This document shows, piece by piece, positions 16,527-24,647 of a stretch of DNA of 64,000 bases; position 1 is the first letter of the stretch, and each line of letters opens with the position of its first letter. The position numbers and the translations under genes were made by a program. The notes below the pieces were generated by a model, which was not told where the DNA came from, did not search any database, and saw only the letters and a program-made list of their open reading frames with translations. The DNA comes from Catelliglobosispora koreensis DSM 44566 (lineage in GTDB: Bacteria; Actinomycetota; Actinomycetes; Mycobacteriales; Micromonosporaceae): NCBI RefSeq assembly GCF_000379685.1, contig NZ_KB903259.1:25927-89926 (forward strand), in the 5' to 3' direction.

Positions 16527-16814
16527 GTGAAATACACCATCGAGGAACACACTGTGTCGTTACAGCCGACAGCGGCGATTCATGCCAGCGTGCCCCTGGC
16601 AGATGTGGGGTGGTGGATTGCGCATCTTGGGCAGCGCTACGACGCCTTTATCTGGTGTGAGCAAACAACTGCGGTGCACCCGCTGCACACGCAGCCCGCA
16701 CACGGCGAACTGGAGACCTACCCTCAGGCGTCTAGGCCGGCACCTCGGGCACCAGGTCAGGCGCGGGAACGACAGCGCGCGTACACGTACGATCCAGGCG
16801 CCTGTCCCTCATAG
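16527..16814 (+). CDS. Short hypothetical protein, possible truncated GyrI-like domain
   Basis: The frame has 95 residues from GTG 16527. The N-terminal 40 residues (YTIEEHTVSLQPTAAIHA, then DVGWWIAHLG) resemble the first strands of GyrI-like effector-binding domains, in which the family usually runs to about 150 residues. After about residue 55 the sequence becomes Pro/Ala/Arg-rich and domain similarity is lost, suggesting a 3' truncation or frameshift. It also overlaps the convergent methyltransferase by 58 bases, which favours decay. A DosR-like box precedes it. The GyrI assignment is tentative. Confidence 0.4.
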   Translation: MKYTIEEHTVSLQPTAAIHASVPLADVGWWIAHLGQRYDAFIWCEQTTAVHPLHTQPAHGELETYPQASRPAPRAPGQARERQRAYTYDPGACPS

Positions 16815-17371
16815 ACTGAAATCTCGATGCTGGTGAACCCCGTTCGGCTCAGGACAACCCGCAGCTGCTCTCGCGGGTAGGCGGTGAACGGAATCAGCGA
16901 GTCCAGATACCTGCGCGGCTCCAAGTCGCAGTCGCCCTCCAGCATCCCCATCAGTAACGCACCACCTGGCTTTAGCTGCTGGGAGATCGCTGACAGCATT
17001 CCCGCCACCTGGGCTCTCGGCTGTCCCTGCCAGCCGAACAAGCTCACCGCCCCGGCGAAGCGGGACCCCACGGGATGCAGGCCATCCAGATCGTGCAGGT
17101 CGCGTTCGGCGAAGATGGCGTCAGGCGCCTCATGGCGGGCGATGTCGAGCAAGACCGGTGACGGCTCAACACCTACGACCGTATACCCAGCATGGGTCAG
17201 CCTCGCAGCGGTGGCTCCCGTCCCGCAGCCCACCTCAATGACAGCAGTCGCCGGGCCGCCTGGGCCAAGCGCGGACTCAAACCAGGCAAGTTCGGCGCCA
17301 TAGCCTGGATTTGCGGCCAGTGGAGCACCGGACAGTAAGCCAGCCAGGTCCGGGCGGATATCGCTGTTCAC
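16757..17371 (-). CDS. Class I SAM-dependent methyltransferase
   Basis: The 204-residue protein has motif I VIEVGCGTGATAARL, motif II VVGVEPSPVLLDIA, the acidic loop FAERDLHDLDGL, motif IV GAVSLFGWQGQP and post-motif LKPGGALLMGMLEGD. These are the marks of a small-molecule Rossmann methyltransferase, substrate unknown. The start is GTG 17371. The mycobacterial DosR regulon includes a methyltransferase (Rv2003c), which makes the location suggestive, but I saw no box directly upstream. Its 3' end overlaps the doubtful rightward frame at 16527-16814. Confidence 0.85.
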   Translation of the reverse strand: MNSDIRPDLAGLLSGAPLAANPGYGAELAWFESALGPGGPATAVIEVGCGTGATAARLTHAGYTVVGVEPSPVLLDIARHEAPDAIFAERDLHDLDGLHPVGSRFAGAVSLFGWQGQPRAQVAGMLSAISQQLKPGGALLMGMLEGDCDLEPRRYLDSLIPFTAYPREQLRVVLSRTGFTSIEISVYEGQAPGSYVYARCRSRA

Positions 17372-17454
17372 ACTTACATGGTCGCAGCCCGTCAGGCGCC
17401 GCGAATGTCATTCCGCGACCATGCGCGTACGTTGCCAGCGCGCTACCTGGCTGG

Positions 17455-17781
17455 CTACCAGGCGCCACCGCCAAGTTCACGTTCTGGATACAGCCCGATT
17501 CTGGCTAGCGCCTCCCGGCGTTCCTGCCACATCGCATTCTCATGTTGCTGGAGCAAGGCGTACTGGGCACGTTCCTGGTCGGCCGGCACGCTGGTAAATC
17601 CCGCAACGAAAGCGTCTGTAGAGCGCACCGCGGCGACGTAGGCGCCCGAAGCCACAACCGCTTCGGCCACTAGCGGATCTCGCTGCTCTGATTCAATCGT
17701 AAGTGCGGCTAATGGGGCCTCGTCCTCGGCCGCGGCCTTGTATTCAGCGCTCTCCTCGACCGGCCTTACCGGCTCACTCAT
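17455..17781 (-). CDS. Hypothetical protein
   Basis: This 108-residue soluble, acidic protein (MSEPVRPVEESAEYKAAAEDEAP at the start; QYALLQQHENAMWQERREALARIGLYPE near the end) has no domain I recognise. It is mostly helical. ATG 17781 has GGGAGGGAGG just upstream, which sets the start firmly; longer upstream readings are improbable. It lies between the methyltransferase and a decayed acyltransferase and is divergent from the latter. Confidence 0.65.
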   Translation of the reverse strand: MSEPVRPVEESAEYKAAAEDEAPLAALTIESEQRDPLVAEAVVASGAYVAAVRSTDAFVAGFTSVPADQERAQYALLQQHENAMWQERREALARIGLYPERELGGGAW

Positions 17782-17874
17782 GGTGCCTCCCTCCCAGCTG
17801 ATGGGATCAGTAAAGGTGATCAGGACCGCCGGGAAGAAGGGCCGATTGGCCCGGTTCATCGGTAATAACAGCCT

Positions 17875-18514
17875 GTGGGTCACGCCGGGGCTTATGGCTG
17901 GCTCACCTGGAGGCGGGTGCGCCCTGCCCCTCCTACGGGCGGCAGCCGGCTGGACCTGGGCCATCTGCTGGGCATCGGATCCGGTATCGCGGTGGCGTCG
18001 TTCGTGGTGCGCGTATGGTTCCCGCTCGGCTCCTCTCAGTACGGCGAACTCCACCTGAGCCAATGGCCGCAATATGTTGCCCTGTTCAGCTTAGGCATCG
18101 CGGCCGGGCGGCGCGGATGGCTCGATCCAGTGCCAGGTAAGCTTCGCCGTCACTGCGGTGCCGCCGCTTTGGCTGCTGCTCTTGCCATCGGAGCCTTCGC
18201 CGTCATCGTCGCCTCCGTTGACGTGCCGGCTGAAGAATTTCTCGGCGGCGGCAGAGGCCGTCCATCGGTGTGGCGCTCGCCGAAGGCATTCTGGCAGTAA
18301 CCGTCTCCATATGGCTGCTCGGCACCGCGCAGCGCCGGCTAAACCGCACTTGGGGCAACGGTCATGCCGCGCGCAGCGCATATGCCGCATTCGTGTTGCA
18401 GGGCTTCGTGCTAGTCGGTTTGGCGTTGCTGATGCGGCCGTTGGCGGTACCGGCTGAGGTGACGGCTGCGTGGTCAGCATCCTGGGAGTCCTGCTGACCT
18501 TCCGCCTGGCATGA
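17875..18514 (+). pseudogene. Decayed acyltransferase-3-like membrane protein
   Basis: Fragments in three frames read in order as the C-terminal half of an acyltransferase-3 type membrane protein. Frame one (to about 18255) has GIAVASFVVRVWFPLG and WPQYVALFSLGIAAGRRGW. Frame two (about 18255-18470) has LAEGILAVTVSIWLLGTAQRRLNRTWG and AFVLQGFVLVGLALLMRP. A third frame closes with SILGVLLTFRLA and a TGA at 18512-18514. The N-terminal half, including the catalytic His region, is missing. At least two frameshifts plus a 5' deletion make this a pseudogene, unless base errors are involved. Confidence 0.65.
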
Positions 18515-18558
18515 GTTCTTGTAACCCGCACACCGCTGGCGCGCATCCTGTGACGGCA

Positions 18559-18572
18559 GGGTCTTTCGCCTC
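18559..18572. promoter_or_regulatory. Weak DosR-like site before the CapA-like gene
   Basis: GGGTCTTTCGCCTC matches the DosR core GGGACTWWAGTCCC at 10 of 14 positions. It lies about 105 bases upstream of the preferred ATG (18677). The match alone is weak; its place in the island gives it some value. Confidence 0.3.
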
Positions 18573-18676
18573 TACACCCGCATTGGGTGCCAGACGACGC
18601 TGGCTGTTATGAGGATTCTGCCCAGAACCAGGGGGCGCCGCTGGTCATCGGGCATCGTCAGCCGGCTGGTGTTTCC

Positions 18677-19777
18677 ATGCTGACAAGCAGACGGCAAGTC
18701 GCGCTGGTTTGCTGCGGCGATGTGATGACCGGCCGGGGTGTGGACCAGATCCTGGCCCATCCGGGCGACCCAGCGCTGCGTGAACCGCTGGTCAAAGACG
18801 CCCGCGTGTATGTTGGCTTGGCCGAGGAAATCAACGGTGCTATCCCGCGCCCGGTGGACCCGTGGTGGTTGTGGGGTGACGCCCTCGCGGTAATCGAAGC
18901 AACTCGGCCTGACCTGCGGCTGATCAATCTGGAGACTTCGATAACCATCAGTGACGACTTCGCCCCCGGCAAGGCCGTGCACTACCGGATGCACCCGGCC
19001 AACATAGGCTGCCTCACCGTCGCCCGTCCCGATATCTGCACTCTGGCCAACAACCACATACTGGACTTCGGTGTGCGGGGTCTGCGGGAAACGCTTACAA
19101 CGCTGGCGTCTGCTGGCATCACTGCGGTGGGTGCCGGGCTGAACTCGTGGGAAGCAGCGCACCCGGCAACGGTGCGGGCCGCAAACGGTACCCGGATGAC
19201 GGTCTTAGGTTTGGCCATGCTCTCAAGCGGCGTCCCGCAGTCATGGGCGTCCACCCTGGACCGGCCCGGTATCAATCTCCAGTCCACCACGGCGATCGCG
19301 AGGACCGTTGCGGGCATCCGAGAGGCCAAGGCTGCCAGCGACATTGTGGTGGTATCCGTCCACTGGGGATCGAACTGGGGGTACGAAATACCGCCGGATC
19401 AGATCCGGCTGGCACACGAGCTCGTTGATGCTGGCGCCGACTTCATCCACGGCCACTCCTCGCACCATCCCCGCCCGGCCGAGGTCTATCGCGGCCGGCT
19501 GATCCTTTATGGCTGTGGCGATTTCATCACCGACTACGAAGGCATAGGCGGTCATCACGAATACCGCGAAGATCTGAGACTGCTTTATCTGCCGGTGTTT
19601 GAGGCCACGGGCGAGTTCGCCGCGATGACCATCGTTGTGCTGCAAGCCCGCCAGATGCGGCTGGACCGCGCCGGGGCGAGAGATCTGCGATGGACACAGT
19701 CCACTTTGGACAGAATAAGCCGGCCCCTCGGTGCACGAATCCGTCACGGCCAGGACGGGACGCTCGACTGCCGCTAA
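18677..19777 (+). CDS. CapA-family (PGA_cap) metallophosphatase-like protein
   Basis: The 366-residue protein opens with CGDVMTGRGVDQIL and contains LRLINLETSIT, LANNHILDFGVRGLRETL, VVVSVHWGSNWGYEI and FIHGHSSHHPRPAEVYRGRLILYGCGDFI, the conserved blocks of CapA/poly-gamma-glutamate synthesis proteins with their metal-binding His/Asn/Asp residues. No signal peptide is seen, so it may be cytoplasmic. The mycobacterial Rv0574c of the DosR regulon belongs to the same family. I chose ATG 18677 because the domain begins there; GTG 18587 would add 30 residues. No convincing ribosome-binding site favours either. Confidence 0.85.
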   Translation: MLTSRRQVALVCCGDVMTGRGVDQILAHPGDPALREPLVKDARVYVGLAEEINGAIPRPVDPWWLWGDALAVIEATRPDLRLINLETSITISDDFAPGKAVHYRMHPANIGCLTVARPDICTLANNHILDFGVRGLRETLTTLASAGITAVGAGLNSWEAAHPATVRAANGTRMTVLGLAMLSSGVPQSWASTLDRPGINLQSTTAIARTVAGIREAKAASDIVVVSVHWGSNWGYEIPPDQIRLAHELVDAGADFIHGHSSHHPRPAEVYRGRLILYGCGDFITDYEGIGGHHEYREDLRLLYLPVFEATGEFAAMTIVVLQARQMRLDRAGARDLRWTQSTLDRISRPLGARIRHGQDGTLDCR

Positions 19778-19812
19778 CCAGGGCACGCAGGATCCCGGAT
19801 CGCAACGTCACG

Positions 19813-20634
19813 TTAGGACGCATGCACGATGGCCACTGGCCCGGCGCCTTCGCGAACGAGATGCTGGCTCACCGAACCAAGCAGGAGGGCCAGGTAACCA
19901 GCGTGGCCGTGTGAGCCGACCACGGTCAGGCTGGCATGCTCAGACTCGTCGGCCATGACATATTCCGGGCTGGCACTGTGGATGGGGCGAATGACGGTCT
20001 TTAGCTGGGGAAAGGCGTGTTCCCATATCATGAGGGATGTGCTTAGTAGCCCATCGGCTTCATTTGCCAAACCCGTATAGACGTTGATGGCTACCAGCGG
20101 CACGTCCAGTGCGAGCGCTTGGCTAACCGCGAACCCTAGGGCCGCCTGCCCCGGGCGGGAGCCATCGACACCGGCGATCACTGGGCCGCCGTCTCGCCCA
20201 CCGGCGTTGACGACGATGATGCCGTGGTGGCCGTGTGCAGCGACGGTTGCCGGGATCGAGTGTGGGCTGGTGGCGTGGTTTTGCCTTTCTGGGGCCGGGC
20301 CGAGGACGGTTATCGCCGCCTGCCTGGATTCTGCGGACAACACCCGCGCGACCTCTCCTTCGCTCACCTCCGCTGTCACGGTGAGGCCGGGCCACGCTAG
20401 CCGTTGCTGCCTCGCGGTTTCCTCCGCCAAGGCGACTGCCTTTGCGCGTGCGCCCGGTTCGGCAATGGTGGTACCGCCGGCTGCGGAATGCGGCCGGTAG
20501 CCGAGAAACGGTTCCTCGTAGATGTGCAGCAGGTGCAGTTCGGCACCGTGAGCGCTGGCAAGGTGTGCCGCGTAGGTGACCGCGGAACGGGACCCGGCCG
20601 AGTCTTCAACCCCAGCAAGAATTCGCATTCCCAT
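19813..20634 (-). CDS. Tandem universal stress protein (two Usp domains)
   Basis: The 273-residue protein has two Usp domains. The first (about 1-140) starts MRILAGVEDSAGSRSAVTYA and has a degenerate ATP loop. The second (about 150-273) has VIAGVDGSRPGQAALGFA and the intact nucleotide motif VVGSHGHAGYLALLLGSVSQHLV followed by VAIVHAS. Tandem Usp proteins of this type (Rv2005c, Rv2623) bind ATP and are DosR-regulated in mycobacteria. Two ATGs, 20634 and 20628, are possible. A perfect-core DosR-like palindrome lies 55 bases upstream. Dormancy or hypoxia induction is therefore likely but inferred. Confidence 0.9.
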   Translation of the reverse strand: MGMRILAGVEDSAGSRSAVTYAAHLASAHGAELHLLHIYEEPFLGYRPHSAAGGTTIAEPGARAKAVALAEETARQQRLAWPGLTVTAEVSEGEVARVLSAESRQAAITVLGPAPERQNHATSPHSIPATVAAHGHHGIIVVNAGGRDGGPVIAGVDGSRPGQAALGFAVSQALALDVPLVAINVYTGLANEADGLLSTSLMIWEHAFPQLKTVIRPIHSASPEYVMADESEHASLTVVGSHGHAGYLALLLGSVSQHLVREGAGPVAIVHAS

Positions 20635-20689
20635 ATGCCCAACAGTGCCCGCAGGAAAGCGCGGCGGGATAGGTGGCAAGGGCCTGCGC

Positions 20690-20709
20690 GCCGGGACTTT
20701 AGTCCCGTT
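20690..20709. promoter_or_regulatory. DosR/DevR-like box 2, perfect core
   Basis: GGGACTTTAGTCCC at 20693-20706 matches every position of the DosR core GGGACTWWAGTCCC. Flanks are GCC and GTT. It lies 55 bases upstream of the leftward Usp start and just before a rightward Usp remnant. Confidence 0.8.
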
Positions 20710-20734
20710 GCCGTAGCCGGGATCCCCGGGTCAA

Positions 20735-20868
20735 TCCTTACCATCGTGGGATCTCGCGGCCTCGGCGGTTTCACCGGCCAGGCGCTTATCCACCACGCGG
20801 GCTGCCCCGTGGTCATCGCCCGGTTGCGGCGCGGTGAGCACGGCGCGTGGGCGCATCTGCCGTCCTAG
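20735..20868 (+). pseudogene. Remnant of a universal stress protein, C-terminal end
   Basis: About 40 residues on the plus strand read ILTIVGSRGLGGFTG then QALIHHAGCPVVIAR, the signature end of a Usp domain. The usual LLLGSVS segment between the two halves is missing, so there is an internal deletion, and nothing Usp-like precedes it in any frame. It is the tail of a lost gene that once ran away from the neighbouring Usp gene, with the DosR-like box between them. The frame stops at 20868. Confidence 0.65.
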
Positions 20869-20974
20869 GCGCCCGGGATTGAACGCGACTCTCTGGGAGG
20901 ACTTGCGGGCCCGTCAACAGCGAGGCAGTTGCGTTCAACAGGATTGCGCCGACTGGCCGAACCGGCTTGCCGGT

Positions 20975-22084
20975 CTAGAACTTGCGCTTGAGTTCGCGCG
21001 CAGCCGCCAGGCGCTGCCAAGCCATGGCGTTAGCAGCGTGCCGTGGTGTGCCGTCGGACAGGCGCATACGGTCAAGCAGCTCGGCACTGTTAGCCCGGAT
21101 CCGCCCATCGATGGTACTGAGCGCCTGGGTCTTGTCGCTGCCGCGGTATTCGGCCCAGGCACAAATAACGCCACCCGCGTTGGCCAGGAAGTCTGGCATA
21201 CAAAGGATTCCGCGTTTGTGCAAGGTAAGCTCCGCAGATTCGGTGACGGCAATATTGGCCCCGGGCAAAACCACTTTGGCGAGTACCCGGTCAGCGTTGC
21301 CATCGTGGATGACGTCAGGCTGCGCGGCCGGCACCAGAACCTCGCAGGTGAGGGTCAACAGTTCGTCGCCCGAGATGTGCTGGGCATCGGGAGTCATGGC
21401 CAGTGGCCGGCCCTGCTTCTTGGCGAGGGCCAATGCGTTGACGTCGAGACCGGCCGGGTCGGTAATGGCGCCGCTGCGATCCGACACAGCGACGACGCGG
21501 GCACCCAGGCCTTGCAGGAAACAAGCTGCGGCCCGGCCAACAGACCCGAACCCCTGCACCGCAACACGTGCACCGGCCAGGTCGAACTTGCCTGCCGCAG
21601 CCAGCGCCTGGGCGCAGGCAGCAAGCCCATAGCCGGTGGCCCCGATCTCGTCTAGCGCAAGACCACCCAACACCGCCGGAAGGCCAACGGCCCGGCCGGT
21701 CTCATCGTGTATCCACGCCATCGCGGTCTCATCGGTCCCCATGTCCGGACCAGGAATGTAGTCACGCAGGTCCCGGATGGCACAGGCGAACGCGCGGATC
21801 ACCGGCTCTTTCCGTTCCGCAGGAAAGTCTTGCGGTACAAGGATTCCCGCCTTCCCGCCACCAAACGGCAGGCCGGAAATCGCGTTCTTCAACGTCATCG
21901 CCCGGGCCAGCCGGCTAACGTCACTGGCAGTCACCTCACTGCTCATACGCACACCACCTGCGGCCGGGCCGAGTGATGTGTCGTCGATGGCGACCATCCC
22001 GCGGCAGCCCGACGGGAGCTTCAGGACGGTCATTGAAGCGGGCCCGAAGTCGTCGGCCATCCAGGTGACGTTGACAGGTTCCAT
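20975..22084 (-). CDS. Glu/Leu/Phe/Val dehydrogenase
   Basis: The 369-residue enzyme catalyses NAD(P)-dependent oxidative deamination of an amino acid. It shows the catalytic-lysine region LPFGGGKAGILVP, DYIPGPDMGTDETAMAW, the nucleotide-binding ARVAVQGFGSVGRAAACFL and the C-terminal domain-closing FLANAGGVICAWAEYRG. At this length it is nearer the Leu/Val/Phe dehydrogenases than hexameric glutamate dehydrogenase (about 450). Substrate cannot be fixed from sequence. ATG 22084 is preceded by AAGGGTG. It is divergent from a Usp gene with a DosR-like box in the shared 207-base gap. Confidence 0.9.
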   Translation of the reverse strand: MEPVNVTWMADDFGPASMTVLKLPSGCRGMVAIDDTSLGPAAGGVRMSSEVTASDVSRLARAMTLKNAISGLPFGGGKAGILVPQDFPAERKEPVIRAFACAIRDLRDYIPGPDMGTDETAMAWIHDETGRAVGLPAVLGGLALDEIGATGYGLAACAQALAAAGKFDLAGARVAVQGFGSVGRAAACFLQGLGARVVAVSDRSGAITDPAGLDVNALALAKKQGRPLAMTPDAQHISGDELLTLTCEVLVPAAQPDVIHDGNADRVLAKVVLPGANIAVTESAELTLHKRGILCMPDFLANAGGVICAWAEYRGSDKTQALSTIDGRIRANSAELLDRMRLSDGTPRHAANAMAWQRLAAARELKRKF

Positions 22085-22239
22085 GTCTTCACCCTTGCCC
22101 GCAAAATCATGCAGCGGCAGAGCACTGCGTCGCCTGCCCTGGGACCTTCGGCCTGGTCTGCCCCCGGAGTTGGCTGAGGTCAAGATCCGCGTCGGCTGTG
22201 TGGATGTTGAGGTGGGCGTGTGAAGCGGAACTCGGCAAG

Positions 22240-22259
22240 TCCGGGACTAAATGCCCCTG
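22240..22259. promoter_or_regulatory. DosR/DevR-like box 3
   Basis: TCCGGGACTAAATGCCCCTG follows the 20-bp DosR consensus with GGGACT, AA and A-T-CCC conserved; the right half is TGCCCC instead of AGTCCC. It ends 32 bases before the ATG of the rightward Usp gene and is 155 bases from the dehydrogenase start. Confidence 0.6.
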
Positions 22260-22291
22260 TGACATCGCCGCAAGGGGCATAACCTCAGACC

Positions 22292-23146
22292 ATGCAGGCT
22301 GCATCAAAGCGCCTAGCACCCATCACCGTCGGCTCGGTCGTCATCGGCTACGACGGATCCACATCCGGCGATCTGGCACTGCGCTGGGCGATGTGCGAAG
22401 GCAAGCTGCGCAGCCTCCCGGTGCATGTGATGCACATCGTGCAGTGGCCCGTCAGCGTGATACCCGGCGAAACAGAATGGCTGAGCGCGGAACAGCGCGC
22501 CATTATCGGCAAAGACATTGACGAAGCAATCGCGGCAGCCGGATGCGCGCGGCCCGAAGTGTCCATTGTGGAAGGTCCCGTCGCCGGTACCTTATGCGAC
22601 TACTCAGATCAAGCCAGCATGATCGTGCTCGGAGCCCGGGGAAGAGGCGGGTTTTCCGGACTGCTCCTCGGCTCGGTCGGCCTGTCCGTTGCTGTGCACG
22701 CGCACTGCCCTGTAATCGTTGTCCGCGGCCAGGAACACGCCGACCTTCCTGACCGGCACGTGGCCGTCGGTGTTGATGATTCGCCACAGGCCGTGGCCGC
22801 CGTTGATTTCGCACTCGCGGAGGCAGCCAGTCGCGGATGTGCGGTCGTGGCGGTGCGGGCCTGGCAACCACCCTCCAACGTGCGCGAGGCCGGCGAGCTA
22901 GAGGCAGCTAAACACCGTACGCTGCACCAGATTCTTGAACAGCGCCGCACACGCTATCCAGATGTTGAAGTGTCCACCCGGCTGGTCTGCGGTCCCGCCG
23001 CCGCTATGCTCGTCGAGGCGTCAATGCAAGCCCAGCTGATCGTGGTCGGCGCGCGCGGCAGAGGCGGCTTCGCCGGCCTGCTGCTCGGCTCGGTCGGCGA
23101 GCAGCTGCTGCACCACGCCGAATGCCCCGTGGCGATCATCCGTTAG
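22292..23146 (+). CDS. Tandem universal stress protein (two Usp domains)
   Basis: The 284-residue protein holds two complete Usp domains. Domain one (about 12-150) has VVIGYDGSTSGDLALRWA and IVLGARGRGGFSGLLLGSVGLSVAVHAHCPVIVVR; domain two (about 157-284) has VAVGVDDSPQAVAAVDFA and IVVGARGRGGFAGLLLGSVGEQLLHHAECPVAIIR. Both ATP-binding G-x2-G-x9-G-S loops are intact, unlike the first domain of the 19813-20634 gene. A DosR-like box precedes it closely. In mycobacteria such proteins bind ATP and influence growth arrest. Confidence 0.95.
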   Translation: MQAASKRLAPITVGSVVIGYDGSTSGDLALRWAMCEGKLRSLPVHVMHIVQWPVSVIPGETEWLSAEQRAIIGKDIDEAIAAAGCARPEVSIVEGPVAGTLCDYSDQASMIVLGARGRGGFSGLLLGSVGLSVAVHAHCPVIVVRGQEHADLPDRHVAVGVDDSPQAVAAVDFALAEAASRGCAVVAVRAWQPPSNVREAGELEAAKHRTLHQILEQRRTRYPDVEVSTRLVCGPAAAMLVEASMQAQLIVVGARGRGGFAGLLLGSVGEQLLHHAECPVAIIR

Positions 23147-23356
23147 CCCGCAGCGGCCGACTGTGGCGTTTTGCCAGCACACTGCGAGAAAACAGCCGAC
23201 AATAGGTGAGTCCCGGGGCCGCAGGTTAGTCGCAGTGGAAGCCTGGCAGGGATTGACACAAATCGAGCCTATGGCCGCCCACCGAACGCCTGCGGACAGT
23301 ACGAGGCGAGGGGCCCCTGCTGGGACGCCAACGAAAGTGGGGTGTGGGAGATGGAG

Positions 23357-23647
23357 ATGCCCGTGGTGAACAACTGCGCGGCTGGGCAGTGTGCATACAA
23401 CATCGCCAAGGTGTGCCACGCACTGGCGATCACTGTCGGCAACAAAGGCCAGGCCAGCTGCGAGACGTACTTCGGGGTCGCGATGAAGGGCGGGGACCGT
23501 TCCACCCCCGGCCACGTCGGTGCCTGCAAGATGCTGGACTGCGCGCACAACGTCGATCTGGAGTGCCAGGCGCCAGGTATCTCCGTGGGCATGCAGGCAG
23601 ACCTGCCCAGCTGCGTGACCTACCAGCCCGTTCTCCAGCCCGTGTGA
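23357..23647 (+). CDS. DUF1540 double-domain cysteine-rich protein
   Basis: The 96-residue protein has two Cys-rich DUF1540 repeats. Repeat one has NCAAGQCAYN, VCHALAITVG and SCETYF; repeat two has ACKMLDCAHN, ECQAPGISVG and SCVTY. The four-Cys spacing suggests metal binding. No function is established. I chose ATG 23357 because GGGAG lies six bases upstream; ATG 23351 and GTG 23342 are in frame but too close to it. It stands in the stress island, 210 bases after the Usp gene. Confidence 0.8.
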   Translation: MPVVNNCAAGQCAYNIAKVCHALAITVGNKGQASCETYFGVAMKGGDRSTPGHVGACKMLDCAHNVDLECQAPGISVGMQADLPSCVTYQPVLQPV

Positions 23648-23696
23648 TGCCTTCCAGGCCCTCACGGGGCCAGTTGCCGCGTACTGGGCTGAGGCC

Positions 23697-24398
23697 ATGT
23701 CAATGCATGCTCGCCAGCGCATGGCGCTAGCGCGAAAGGTCGTGGACGTCTTCGGGGGCCGGGTATCGTGCACGCTCGGCATCGATGTTGACGGCGGCGA
23801 CGATGAGGTGGAGCGGTGGTTTCTGGCAGCCACGCTGTTCGGCGCCCGCATCTCGGCCAGGATTGTGGGGCAGGCGTTTCATGAGCTTGACCGGGCCGGT
23901 CTCGTCAGAGTCGATCAGGCCAGGCATCTATTGTGGGCGGATCTTGTCCGCCTCCTGGACCAGGGCGGTTACGTCCGCTACGACTTCCGGACGGCAACCA
24001 GGCTGCTGGACCTTTCCGAACGTGTTCACGAGCGATACGGCGGGCGGGTATCGGCCATTGCCCGCGAGGCGGACACCTATCCAGCGTTACATGCCGCCCT
24101 CGACGCACTGCCGGGCTGGGGACCCGTCACCGCCGGTATTTTCCTGCGTGAGCTGCGCGGGGTCTGGGACGGTGCCGACCCGCCGCTGGACGAGCACGCG
24201 CTGGCCGCCGCTCACCATCTGCGTCTGCTCACGGACACGGACCCGCCGCTGACGCAAATCACTGGACTCGCCCACGCCGCAGGGCTGGATCCACGGGATC
24301 TAGAAGGCGGCCTGGTTCAGCTTGCCCTTCGCCACGCCGCACACATGGGCGGATGTCCGGGCGGCCCCGCATGCGCCGCAATTAATCAGGGGCAGTGA
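23697..24398 (+). CDS. Helix-hairpin-helix DNA-glycosylase-like protein
   Basis: The 233-residue protein shows an endonuclease III/HhH-GPD-like layout: FLAATLFGARISARIVGQAFHEL at about 42-64, and a helix-hairpin-helix LPGWGPVTAGIFLRELRG at about 140-157 followed by PPLDEHALAAAHHL. The Asp/Glu after the hairpin could be the catalytic acid. It ends CPGGPAC, too few cysteines for the usual four-Cys iron-sulfur loop. DNA base-excision repair is the best guess. ATG 23697 has GAGG upstream; ATG 23703 is an alternative. Confidence 0.7.
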   Translation: MSMHARQRMALARKVVDVFGGRVSCTLGIDVDGGDDEVERWFLAATLFGARISARIVGQAFHELDRAGLVRVDQARHLLWADLVRLLDQGGYVRYDFRTATRLLDLSERVHERYGGRVSAIAREADTYPALHAALDALPGWGPVTAGIFLRELRGVWDGADPPLDEHALAAAHHLRLLTDTDPPLTQITGLAHAAGLDPRDLEGGLVQLALRHAAHMGGCPGGPACAAINQGQ

Positions 24399-24647
24399 AT
24401 GGGTGCGCCACAGCGGTCCCCCAGCCGGCCTGTTCATCACATCCCTGGCCTGTATCAGCACTTCCTTATCCGAAACGCCCGGGCTGCCGAATACGGTTTC
24501 CGCCCACCCATGCAGGCGCCAGCGTCAGGCACAGGCGGCCCCGCGCCACGATATGTGCCTCGCGGCTGTCATCATGCTCTGCCTAACCGTGGCCGACGCT
24601 ACTCCCCGCACAGACTATTCAGGCCGAAGTTGATGACCGCCGGCCAT
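24399..24647. other. Gap without a gene
   Basis: These 249 bases separate the HhH gene from the convergent Hsp20 gene. Frames on either strand lack ribosome-binding sites and resemble nothing I know. No terminator hairpin with a clear stem was spotted. Confidence 0.4.

Noticed and set aside
23206..23360. Possible DosR boxes before the DUF1540 gene
   Set aside because: AGTCCC and GGGAC half-sites occur, but neither has a matching partner at the correct spacing.
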